Position numbers and translations under genes: made by a program
Notes under the pieces: generated by a model
Seen by the model: only the letters and a program-made list of their open reading frames with translations
Told to the model about the DNA's origin: nothing
Databases searched by the model: none
NCBI GenBank assembly: GCA_030654175.1
Contig: JAURXZ010000029.1
Location: 1-33,816, forward strand
Length of the DNA stretch: 33,816 nt
Direction of reading: 5' to 3'
Source: Bacteroidia bacterium
Lineage (GTDB): Bacteria > Bacteroidota > Bacteroidia > 2-12-FULL-35-15
In this document: positions 26,356-33,516 of the stretch, piece by piece
How positions within the stretch are numbered: the stretch's first letter is position 1
Layout: each line of letters starts with the position of its first letter

Positions 26356-27045
26356 ATGGCAAAAGCTAAAATATTACCATCTAATTTAGAGTTTTTAAAA
26401 CAGTTAAAGAAGAATAATAACCGTGATTGGTTTGCTGTTCATAAAGAAAGGTATTTGCTGGAGCTATCACAGATCGAAGGCTTTGTAGATGATCTGCTAT
26501 TGGAAATGAATAAGCATGATGTTATTGAAAATCCGTCCGGGAAAAAGAGTTTACACCGTATTTACCGTGATACACGGTTTTCGAAAGATAAAACACCATA
26601 TAAAAACAATTGGGGCGGAGGCTTTAAGCGTGCCACAAAGCACCGAAGAGGAGGATATTACTTTCACATTGAACCAGGTAATACATTTGCAGCAGGTGGT
26701 TTCTGGGATCCGGAGCCAAAAGATCTAAAGCGCATAAGAGATGAGTTTGCGCATGATGCTACCCCTGTACGCAAAATATTAAAAAACAAAGCTTTTATAA
26801 ATACCTTCGGCAGTTTAGAAGGCGAACAGGTGAAAACCACTCCTAAAGGCTTTGATGCTGATAATGCAGCTATTGACCTGATCCGTTACAAACAATTTTT
26901 ACTTGTCCATAAATTCAGCGATAAAGAAGTGTTATCTGATGATTTTTTGAAACAGGTAAATGATACCTTTAAAAAAATGCGTCCCTTTTTTGATTACATG
27001 ACGGAAGTATTAACTACTGATGTAAACGGGGTTTCAATTGACTAA
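26356..27045 (+). CDS. DUF2461 family protein (TIGR02453)
   Basis: A 229-residue protein without a signal peptide. Family signatures: LEFLKQLKKNNNRDWFAVHKERY at the start, HRIYRDTRFSKDKTPYKNN, GGYYFHIEPGNTFAAGGFW and the closing basic segment. The biochemical role of DUF2461 is unknown. The frame is open from 26281, but the extra 25 codons are AT-rich and unlike the family; MAKAKILPSNLEF at 26356 is the natural start. Confidence 0.9.
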   Translation: MAKAKILPSNLEFLKQLKKNNNRDWFAVHKERYLLELSQIEGFVDDLLLEMNKHDVIENPSGKKSLHRIYRDTRFSKDKTPYKNNWGGGFKRATKHRRGGYYFHIEPGNTFAAGGFWDPEPKDLKRIRDEFAHDATPVRKILKNKAFINTFGSLEGEQVKTTPKGFDADNAAIDLIRYKQFLLVHKFSDKEVLSDDFLKQVNDTFKKMRPFFDYMTEVLTTDVNGVSID

Positions 27046-27057
27046 TTTTACAATTTA

Positions 27058-27176
27058 AACCACATAGAAACATAGGCTAAGGGAGTTTTTATAGAAAACT
27101 GTTTTTTACCTAGTCTATGTTAAAAGCTTCGCCTCTGTTTTTTATACCATCTTAAAACTATGTTTCTATGTGGTTA
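27058..27176. repeat. Long inverted repeat, AACCACATAGAAACATAG arms
   Basis: The left arm 27058-27075 is the perfect reverse complement of 27159-27176 (18 bp). Inside, CATAGGCTAAGG (from 27071) and CCTAGTCTATG (about 27109-27120) form a second, imperfect pair, so the structure is nested. Confidence 0.9.
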
Positions 27177-27232
27177 AAAATCTTTTGGCCTAAGGCTAAA
27201 TTCCAAAAGTTCAATTTGCCAAAAAATAACAA

Positions 27233-27275
27233 CTCCGCTCAAACTGACACTGTGTGTTGGTCATTTCGAGCGGAG
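27233..27275. repeat. Imperfect hairpin with CTCCGCTC/GAGCGGAG ends
   Basis: Positions 27233-27248 pair with 27260-27275 at 14 of 16 places, around an 11-base loop. The right part, GTCATTTCGAGCGGAGTCGA, is a word I recognise from many Bacteroidota intergenic regions. Confidence 0.75.
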
Positions 27276-27393
27276 TCGAGAAAGTGTGTGGCTTTATGTT
27301 TTTTATTCTAATCGTTCTTCATTTCGAAATGCTGCGTTAGGGATTGCAACGTAAATCCTTTTCTGTTTAGAAAAGATTGAAGTGTAAAGCCCG

Positions 27394-27468
27394 CCCCTTT
27401 TTACCTCACCCCGTCCTTTGGACACCCCTCTCCATTTGGAGAGGGGAAGGGGGTGAGGTAGAAAGGGG
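27394..27468. repeat. GC-rich nested palindrome
   Basis: Outer arms: CCCCTTTTTACCTCACCCC (27394-27412) pairs with 27450-27468 at 18 of 19 positions. Inner arms: CCCCTCTCC (27425-27433) pairs perfectly with GGAGAGGGG (27438-27446). It may act as a bidirectional terminator or a REP-like element between the convergent genes. Confidence 0.85.
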
Positions 27469-27493
27469 AACGCCCAAATAAAATTCAACTAAC

Positions 27494-28738
27494 CTAAAAT
27501 GCTGCAATCTCATCCGAAACATACTGTCCGGATTTTAGTTTGCCAACAATTTTTGAAAATGCATCAATGGTATAATTCACATCATCAATTGTATGAACAG
27601 CAGTTGGGATCAAACGTAAAATGATCATTCCTTTTGGAACTACCGGATACACTACCATTGAACAGAAAATATTGAAATTTTCACGCAGATCCAGGATCAG
27701 ATTAGTTGCTTCAGGTATAGAACCATTCATATAAACAGGGGTTACCGGTGAATTTGTTTCTCCGATCTCAAATCCTGCTTTTTTCAAACCATTTTGTAAA
27801 GCACGTGTGATTTCCCAAAGTTTATTTTTCAATTCAGGATGTGTACGCATTAACTCCAAACGCTTTAATGCACCCACTACCAATGGAAGTGGCAATGCTT
27901 TTGCGAATATCTGTGAACGCATATTGTAACGTAAATATTCTACAATTTGCTCATCACTTGAAATAAATCCACCGATCAAGGCAAAGGATTTAGCGAATGT
28001 TCCGAAATAAATATCAATTCCATCCTGGCAACCTTGCTCTTGTCCTGTTCCACCGCCTGTAGCGCCCATAGTACCAATACCATGCGCATCATCAACAAAC
28101 AAACGGAAATTGAATTTTTTCTTTAATTCAACGATCTCTTTTAATTTCCCCTGATCGCCACGCATTCCAAAAACACCTTCGGTAATTAATAAAATAGAAC
28201 CATTTTGTGCTTCAGCCAGCTTAGTTGCACGTTCTAATTGTTTTACACAATCATCAATATCATTGTGTTTGAACACATAACGTTTCCCCATGTGTAAACG
28301 AACACCATCTAAGATACATGCATGTGATTCAGCATCATAAACAATAACATCATGACGGTCAACCAAACAATCAATAGCAGAAACCATTGCCTGGTAACCG
28401 AAATTACAAAGGATCGTACTTTCTTTTTTTACAAAAGCAGATAATTCACTTTCCAGTTGCTCATGAGCATCAGAGTTTCCACTCATCATACGAGCACCCA
28501 TTGGCATTGCAAACCCAAATTGAGCTGCTGCATCTGCATCCGCTTTACGCACTTCAGGATGGTTAGCCAAGCCTAAATAATTATTTAAACTCCAGTTCAA
28601 ACGTTCCTTACCGCGGAAGATCATACGGGGTGCAATATCACCTTCCAGTTTTGGAAATGTAAAATACCCGTGCGATGCCTTTGCGTGCATTCCTATCGGA
28701 CCACGATTTGCTTTGATTTTCTCAAATAGATCTTTCAT
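27494..28738 (-). CDS. Alpha-oxoamine synthase: serine palmitoyltransferase or cysteate acyltransferase-like
   Basis: A 414-residue PLP enzyme. The Schiff-base lysine is K250 in GTFAKSFALIGGF; D216 and H219 (FVDDAHGIG) and H139 (DAESHACILDG) are cofactor contacts; LNNYLGLANHPEVRKAD and GARMMSGNSDAHEQLE are the family signatures. These enzymes condense an amino acid with an acyl thioester and release CO2. The N-terminal extension (MKDLFEKIKANRGPIGMHA) and LNWSLNNYLG differ from BioF, and a separate bioF exists at 19436. Bacteroidota use such enzymes for sphingolipids (serine) or for sulfonolipid capnine (cysteate). Which one cannot be settled here. It has its own promoter and a long leader with palindromes. 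Confidence 0.85.
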   Translation of the reverse strand: MKDLFEKIKANRGPIGMHAKASHGYFTFPKLEGDIAPRMIFRGKERLNWSLNNYLGLANHPEVRKADADAAAQFGFAMPMGARMMSGNSDAHEQLESELSAFVKKESTILCNFGYQAMVSAIDCLVDRHDVIVYDAESHACILDGVRLHMGKRYVFKHNDIDDCVKQLERATKLAEAQNGSILLITEGVFGMRGDQGKLKEIVELKKKFNFRLFVDDAHGIGTMGATGGGTGQEQGCQDGIDIYFGTFAKSFALIGGFISSDEQIVEYLRYNMRSQIFAKALPLPLVVGALKRLELMRTHPELKNKLWEITRALQNGLKKAGFEIGETNSPVTPVYMNGSIPEATNLILDLRENFNIFCSMVVYPVVPKGMIILRLIPTAVHTIDDVNYTIDAFSKIVGKLKSGQYVSDEIAAF

Positions 28739-28763
28739 AATGTTGTTTATTGCTTTAATTTAC

Positions 28764-28834
28764 AACGAATAACGAATTTTATCGAATTACGAATAGTAGG
28801 TATTCGTAATTCGGCTTTTATTCGTAATTCGTAG
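28764..28834. repeat. Palindromic ACGAATTACGAAT cluster in the leader of the oxoamine synthase gene
   Basis: CGAATTACGAATA (28783-28795) is the exact reverse complement of TATTCGTAATTCG (28801-28813), with a five-base loop. Related words flank it (ACGAATAACGAATT from 28766, TTCGTAATTCGTAG to 28834), so alternative pairings exist. Confidence 0.85.
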
Positions 28835-28880
28835 GAGTTTTTATTTTGAGTTGCGAAATTAGTCTTTTACAGAGTATTTT

Positions 28881-28888
28881 CAAAGGTA
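28881..28888 (-). promoter_or_regulatory. -7 element TACCTTTG for the oxoamine synthase gene
   Basis: Exact TAnnTTTG match on the minus strand, 142 bases before the ATG at 28738. The resulting leader of about 135 nt would contain the 28764-28834 palindromes. Confidence 0.5.
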
Positions 28889-28956
28889 TTTTAATTAACA
28901 AAGAGGCTTTTTATCAATAAATAACTATAAATACAGATATTTCCACCAAAAAAATG

Positions 28957-28964
28957 TATATTTG
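28957..28964 (+). promoter_or_regulatory. -7 element TATATTTG for bamD
   Basis: Exact TAnnTTTG match ending 13 bases before the ATG at 28978. It overlaps the first codons of a longer frame starting at 28954, which therefore cannot be the true start. Confidence 0.6.
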
Positions 28965-28977
28965 CAATCCTTTTATG

Positions 28978-29850
28978 ATGAAAAAATATTTCAATATAAC
29001 ATTTGTTTTGTTTTTGCTTTTGGGCTTTGCTTCATGCAGTGAGAAAAAAGTGTATGAATCCACCAGCAAAGAGAAGAAGAAAAAGTCGGGTTTAACGATC
29101 GGTAAATTTAACAAACTTGTTAAGAGTACCGATATAGATGCTAAGTACGCAGCGGCTGTGAAGTACTTTAAAAAGGAGGATTATACCAAGGCGCTTACAC
29201 TTTTCGAAGAGTTGATGAGTGTGTTTCGTGGTACTGCCAAAGCAGAGGAAGTTCATTATTATTATGCATATTGTAATTATAATTTAGATGATTATATAGT
29301 TGCCGGATATCACTTTCGTAATTTTGTAAAAACATTTCCGAGCAGCATACATACCGAAGAATGTGCATATATGAATGCATATTGTTTTTATTTAAGTTCA
29401 CCAACATACAGCCTGGATCAGGTAGATACAAAGCTGGCAATTAAAGAATTTCAACGTTTCACCAATCAGTATCCGAAAAGTACACGGATTCCTGAATGCA
29501 ATACCATGTTGGATAAGCTGAGAGGGAAGTTGGAGCGTAAGTCATATGAAAATGCGATGTTGTATTACAATATGGTGGATTATAAAGCTGCTATTGTAGT
29601 TTTTGCTAACCATATTAAGGATTTTCCGGAATCAAAACATGTGGAGGAACTAAATTATTTAACCATTAAATCGTATTATTTACTGGCATTGAACAGTATT
29701 GAATCAAAAAAACAAGAACGTTTTAAGGCTGCCGTGGATACCTACCTTAAGTATGTGGATACTTTCCCCAAAGGTGGATATTTAAAAGAAGCTGAAATGA
29801 TCTATTCGAGTGCTTTGAAAAATTTAGAAAAATATAACAAACCAACATAA
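28978..29850 (+). CDS. bamD: Outer-membrane assembly lipoprotein BamD
   Basis: A 290-residue lipoprotein of the barrel-assembly machinery. From MKKYF, a signal peptide ends in GFASC, lipid on Cys20. TPR-like helices follow: AAVKYFKKEDYTKALTLFEEL, EEVHYYYAYCNYNLDDYIVAGYHFRNFVKTFP, AIKEFQRFTNQYPKS and later pairs, as in BamD/YfiO. BamD works with BamA to insert outer-membrane barrels, including the PorP and TonB proteins seen in this window. The start is placed at 28978 (an ATG at 28975 is also possible), since the -7 element lies at 28957-28964. rpoZ starts 7 bp after its stop. Confidence 0.92.
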   Translation: MKKYFNITFVLFLLLGFASCSEKKVYESTSKEKKKKSGLTIGKFNKLVKSTDIDAKYAAAVKYFKKEDYTKALTLFEELMSVFRGTAKAEEVHYYYAYCNYNLDDYIVAGYHFRNFVKTFPSSIHTEECAYMNAYCFYLSSPTYSLDQVDTKLAIKEFQRFTNQYPKSTRIPECNTMLDKLRGKLERKSYENAMLYYNMVDYKAAIVVFANHIKDFPESKHVEELNYLTIKSYYLLALNSIESKKQERFKAAVDTYLKYVDTFPKGGYLKEAEMIYSSALKNLEKYNKPT

Positions 29851-29857
29851 TAAAACA

Positions 29858-30187
29858 ATGGACTATAAAAAAACAACCGCTGATTTAACCACAACTACTC
29901 GCGATTTAAGAGATTTCGATGGTAAAACTGGTAATATGTATGAAAGTATTGCGATCATCTCTAAACGTGCTAATCAAATTAGCTCCGAAATTAAAGAAGA
30001 GTTGACCAATAAGTTGGCTGAGTTTGCTTCCACAACTGATAATTTGGAAGAAATTTTTGAAAACCGTGAACAAATTGAAATTTCAAGATTCTATGAGCGT
30101 TTGCCAAAACCTTCATTAATTGCTATTCAGGAATTTTTCGATGATAAGATCTATCACCGTAACCCAACTACTGAAACTGAAAAATAA
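29858..30187 (+). CDS. rpoZ: RNA polymerase omega subunit, Bacteroidota type
   Basis: A 109-residue cytoplasmic protein. GNMYESIAIISKRANQISSEIKEEL is the omega/Rpb6 signature of Bacteroidota, followed by an acidic helix and a C-terminal extension with FYERLPKPSLIAIQEFFDD. It helps assemble RNA polymerase. The order bamD-rpoZ-coaBC is conserved in this phylum and supports the call. A long hairpin separates it from coaBC. Confidence 0.93.
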   Translation: MDYKKTTADLTTTTRDLRDFDGKTGNMYESIAIISKRANQISSEIKEELTNKLAEFASTTDNLEEIFENREQIEISRFYERLPKPSLIAIQEFFDDKIYHRNPTTETEK

Positions 30188-30195
30188 GGATTTTT

Positions 30196-30257
30196 GGATT
30201 AAGGATTTAGGATTAAGGATTTGGGTAAAACCACTCCTAATCCTAAATCCTTAATCC
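30196..30257. repeat. 20-bp perfect inverted repeat between rpoZ and coaBC
   Basis: GGATTAAGGATTTAGGATTA (30196-30215) is the exact reverse complement of 30238-30257, with a 22-base loop. The arms are built from GGATTWA words. No T-run follows directly. Confidence 0.9.
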
Positions 30258-30278
30258 TTAATTTTTAAATACTATAAG

Positions 30279-31490
30279 ATGCTGCGCAATAAAAATATCA
30301 TTATTGGTGTAACAGCCAGCATTGCTGCTTATAAATCAGCGTTTTTAATTCGTTTGCTTGTAAAAGCAGGCGCCAATGTTAAGGTGATAATGACACCTTC
30401 TTCCAGTGAATTCATTACCCCGCTTACCCTTTCCACTCTTTCTAAAAACCCTGTATTAATTGATTTCGTAAAAGATAAGACCGGCCAGTGGAATAACCAT
30501 GTAGAACTTGGTTTATGGGCCGATGCCCTTGTTATTGCTCCTGCATCAGCTAATACCATTGCTAAAATGGCGAATGGCTTTTGTGATAATCTGTTGCTTG
30601 CCACTTATTTATCGGCACGCTGCAAGGTTTACATTGCTCCGGCAATGGATCTGGATATGTATAAACATCCGGCAACTACCGAAAATTTAAAACGATTAAG
30701 ATCATTTGGTAACAGTATCATTAATCCCGGCTTTGGTGAATTGGCAAGCGGTTTGAATGGTGAAGGCCGTATGGCTGAACCCGAAGAGATCGTTGATCAC
30801 CTTACTAAAGCGCTATCATTAAATTTACCTTTTACCGGAAAAAAAGTGCTGGTAACAGCCGGTCCTACTTATGAGGCGATAGACCCTGTTCGTTTTATCG
30901 GCAATCATTCATCAGCTAAAATGGGTTTTGCAATAGCTGAAGAATTTGCTGATCAAGGAGCGGAAGTTACCTTGGTTTGTGGGCCGAATGCTTTAAAAAC
31001 AGCTAATCCAAACATACATCGTATTGATATAACATCCGCTGAAGAATTATATACTGCTTCTGTAAAAGCCTTTAAATCGGTTAACATAGCCATTCTTTCT
31101 GCTGCTGTTGCCGATTATAAACCTGCGAAAACAGCAGATCAAAAAATTAAAAAAACAACCGCAACAAAAAGTATTGAGCTGGTTCCAACCAAAGATACTT
31201 TGCTGGAATTAGGAAAACTAAAAAGATCAGGTCAGCTTCTTATCGGTTTTGCGCTTGAAACAGAGAATGAAAAAGAAAATGCCAAAGCAAAAATAAAAAA
31301 GAAAAATCTTGATCTGATCGTCCTTAATTCATTGAATGATAAGGGAGCGGGTTTTAAAACGGATACAAACAAAATAACGATCTTTGATAAGTACAATAAA
31401 TCTATAAAATTCGAGTTAAAAACTAAGGCCGAAGTGGCTAAGGATATTGTGAGAGTGATAAAAAAATATAAATCAGGAATTAAGAATTAA
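30279..31490 (+). CDS. coaBC: Bifunctional phosphopantothenoylcysteine decarboxylase/phosphopantothenate-cysteine ligase
   Basis: A 403-residue coenzyme A synthesis enzyme. The N-terminal CoaC half (about 1-180) is an FMN flavoprotein: IIGVTASIAAYKS, the catalytic H74 in WNNHVELGLWAD, APASANTIAKMANG and IAPAMDLDMY, where D124 replaces the Asn of E. coli Dfp. The flap GELASGLNGEGRMAEP has Ser where E. coli has Cys; as I recall both changes are usual in Bacteroidota. The CoaB half (about 187-403) has VLVTAGPTYEAIDPVRFIGNHSSAKMG and AAVADYKPAKTADQKIKK. The next gene begins 4 bp after the stop. Confidence 0.96.
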   Translation: MLRNKNIIIGVTASIAAYKSAFLIRLLVKAGANVKVIMTPSSSEFITPLTLSTLSKNPVLIDFVKDKTGQWNNHVELGLWADALVIAPASANTIAKMANGFCDNLLLATYLSARCKVYIAPAMDLDMYKHPATTENLKRLRSFGNSIINPGFGELASGLNGEGRMAEPEEIVDHLTKALSLNLPFTGKKVLVTAGPTYEAIDPVRFIGNHSSAKMGFAIAEEFADQGAEVTLVCGPNALKTANPNIHRIDITSAEELYTASVKAFKSVNIAILSAAVADYKPAKTADQKIKKTTATKSIELVPTKDTLLELGKLKRSGQLLIGFALETENEKENAKAKIKKKNLDLIVLNSLNDKGAGFKTDTNKITIFDKYNKSIKFELKTKAEVAKDIVRVIKKYKSGIKN

Positions 31491-31494
31491 GATC

Positions 31495-32394
31495 GTGCGC
31501 AAACTCATAGGTGTATTTTTAATGCTTTTTGTTTTTAACACCTCCTTTTCACAGGAGTTGAACTGTAAGGTGCAGGTATTGTCGCAATCCATACAGGGAA
31601 CCGATAAAAGTGTATTTGAAACATTGCAAACTGCCATTTTTGAATTCATGAACAATAAAAAATGGACCACCGAAACGTTTAAGATCAATGAAAGGATAGA
31701 TTGCAGCATTTTAATTAATATCACCGAACGCCCTTCTACAGATGATTTTAAAGCCACCATTCAGGTTCAGGTGCGCAGGCCCGTTTTTAAAGCTTCTTAT
31801 AACTCGGTACTTTTAAATAATAACGATAATGATTTTGCATTTAAATATTTAGAAAATCAGTCGCTGGAGTTTACGGAAAACCTTCATTTATCAAATCTTA
31901 CCTCTGTATTGGCTTACTACGCCTACCTTATAATTGGTTTGGATTACGATTCGTTTTCTTTAAATGGTGGAACCCCTTATTTACAAAAGGCCTTAGCCAT
32001 TGTTAATAATGCCCAACCGGGAAGTGATATCGGCTGGAAAGCATTTGATGGCAACAAAAACAGGTATTGGTTAATCAATAATATGTTGGATGCTTCCTTT
32101 GTTCCTTTGCGCGAATGTATGTACAAATACCATCGTTTAGGGATGGATATGATGGTCGATAACAAAGAAGCCGGCCGTGTGGCAATTATGGAAGGTCTGG
32201 AGGAATTAAGAAAAATACACCAGATAAAACCGCTCTCCTATAGTCTTCAGGTTTTTTTCAATGCTAAATCGGATGAAATAATCAATATTTTTTCCGGTGC
32301 TTTCCCCGATGAAAAAGCAAAAATTGTGAATCTCATGAACGAGATAGATCCTACCAATAGTAACAAATATCAGAAGATAGCCACAAGTCAGTGA
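31495..32394 (+). CDS. DUF4835 family protein, PorD-like T9SS protein
   Basis: A 299-residue secreted protein starting at GTG, 4 bp after coaBC. The signal peptide ends TSFSQ (about residue 20), and the mature part begins ELNCKVQVLSQSIQG. Further conserved family stretches are VFETLQTAIFEFMNNKKWT, SLEFTENLHLSNLTSVLAYYAYLIIGLDYDSF and the RYWLINNMLD region. DUF4835 has been named PorD in T9SS annotation; I recall this as family naming and its mechanism is not known to me. It usually follows coaBC and precedes recN in Bacteroidota; here alkB-like follows instead. Confidence 0.85.
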   Translation: MRKLIGVFLMLFVFNTSFSQELNCKVQVLSQSIQGTDKSVFETLQTAIFEFMNNKKWTTETFKINERIDCSILINITERPSTDDFKATIQVQVRRPVFKASYNSVLLNNNDNDFAFKYLENQSLEFTENLHLSNLTSVLAYYAYLIIGLDYDSFSLNGGTPYLQKALAIVNNAQPGSDIGWKAFDGNKNRYWLINNMLDASFVPLRECMYKYHRLGMDMMVDNKEAGRVAIMEGLEELRKIHQIKPLSYSLQVFFNAKSDEIINIFSGAFPDEKAKIVNLMNEIDPTNSNKYQKIATSQ

Positions 32395-32472
32395 TTTTTG
32401 TGCCGTTTTGAAAAAAAGCACCATCTTTGCTTTTTATTTCCGGCAACCAATTTGTATTATCCCAAAAAAATC

Positions 32473-33516
32473 ATGAGAATTTCAGCGATCAAATATGTTA
32501 CCATATTAACAGCACCTCTTGTTGGAATAATATCTTTAACCATGCACGGTTGGTTCACATGGCTGCTCCCGATCTTTTCGTTTTTTATTTTACCATTTAC
32601 CGAACTTTTTTTTAATGGCAGTTCAAAAAACCTTTCCGATCTGGAAGAAAATGCTGCAAAAAACGACAAAACCTTTGATTACGTTTTATACCTCATGGTT
32701 CCTGTTCAGTATCTTTCGTTGGTTTACTTTTTATTCTCATTTAATGAACCCCTCCAGGGCTATGAAATTGCCGGAAGAATAGTTACAATGGGTATTCTGT
32801 GCGGAATATTGGGAATCAATGTAGCACATGAAATTGGCCACAGGGTAAAGCCTTTTGAGCAGTTTTTAGCTAAATCTCTGTTGCTTACATCGCTTTACAT
32901 GCATTTTATTATTGAGCATAACAGGGGCCATCACAGGCACGTTGGTACCGATCATGATCCTGCTTCATCAAAATACGGTGAGATCCTTTATGCGTTTTGG
33001 TTCCGTTCCATCATATATAGCTTTATTTCGGCCTGGAAAATTGAAACCGATATGCTAAAAAAGAAAGGAATACCTGTTCTTTCATGGAAAAATGAAATGA
33101 TCAGGTTTATTGTAATTCAACTGGGCTTTATTTTACTCATATCCCTGATCTTTGGCTACCTGGTGATGCTTTACTTTTTAGGAGCTGCATTTTTTGGAAT
33201 AGTTTTGCTCGAAACAATAAACTACGTTGAACATTATGGTTTACGTAGAAATAAAACCAACGAAACTACCTACGAACGTGTTATGCCTGTTCATTCCTGG
33301 AACTCCAACCATCCGTTGGGCCGCATTATGTTGTTTGAACTAAGCCGCCATTCCGACCATCATTATATGGCGAGCAGGAAATATCAGATCCTACGCAATT
33401 TTGAAAACTCACCTCAAATGCCTACCGGATATCCCGGGATGATACTACTGGCGCTTATCCCTCCATTATGGTTTAAGGTCATGCATAAGAGGATTAAGGC
33501 TATTCAAGGGCAGTAG
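32473..33516 (+). CDS. alkB: AlkB-type alkane 1-monooxygenase (integral-membrane di-iron)
   Basis: A 347-residue membrane enzyme of the fatty-acid-desaturase/hydroxylase superfamily with about six helices. All AlkB signatures are present: HEIGH (119-123), EHNRGHHRHVGTDHDPASS (148-166), NYVEHYGL (250-257) and SRHSDHH with the following YQILR (291-308). These histidines bind the di-iron centre; AlkB hydroxylates terminal carbons of alkanes with rubredoxin as electron donor. No rubredoxin gene is near, so the substrate could be another fatty chain. The frame is open from 32398, but 25 upstream codons are unlike the family; MRISAIKYV at 32473 is preferred. It starts 78 bp after the DUF4835 gene, in place of the expected recN. 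Confidence 0.9.
   Translation: MRISAIKYVTILTAPLVGIISLTMHGWFTWLLPIFSFFILPFTELFFNGSSKNLSDLEENAAKNDKTFDYVLYLMVPVQYLSLVYFLFSFNEPLQGYEIAGRIVTMGILCGILGINVAHEIGHRVKPFEQFLAKSLLLTSLYMHFIIEHNRGHHRHVGTDHDPASSKYGEILYAFWFRSIIYSFISAWKIETDMLKKKGIPVLSWKNEMIRFIVIQLGFILLISLIFGYLVMLYFLGAAFFGIVLLETINYVEHYGLRRNKTNETTYERVMPVHSWNSNHPLGRIMLFELSRHSDHHYMASRKYQILRNFENSPQMPTGYPGMILLALIPPLWFKVMHKRIKAIQGQ

Larger units (their letters stand above)
27046..27493. other. 448-bp non-coding region with three palindromic elements
   Basis: No credible gene. It holds an 18-bp inverted repeat (27058-27176), a 16-bp imperfect hairpin (27233-27275), and a GC-rich nested palindrome (27394-27468). All resemble dispersed intergenic palindromes of Bacteroidota. 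It separates two convergent genes. Confidence 0.8.

Noticed and set aside
19436-28738. Reading both alpha-oxoamine synthases as BioF
   Set aside because: Only the 19436 copy has the biotin context; the 27494-28738 copy differs at the N-terminus and around the substrate region.
28954-28977. BamD start at 28954
   Set aside because: This ATG overlaps the TATATTTG element; starting at 28978 (or 28975) gives a proper lipoprotein signal peptide.
32398-32472. Longer N-terminus of the AlkB-type protein
   Set aside because: The 25 extra residues are unlike AlkB N-termini and contain no membrane or targeting feature; the ATG at 32473 fits the family.
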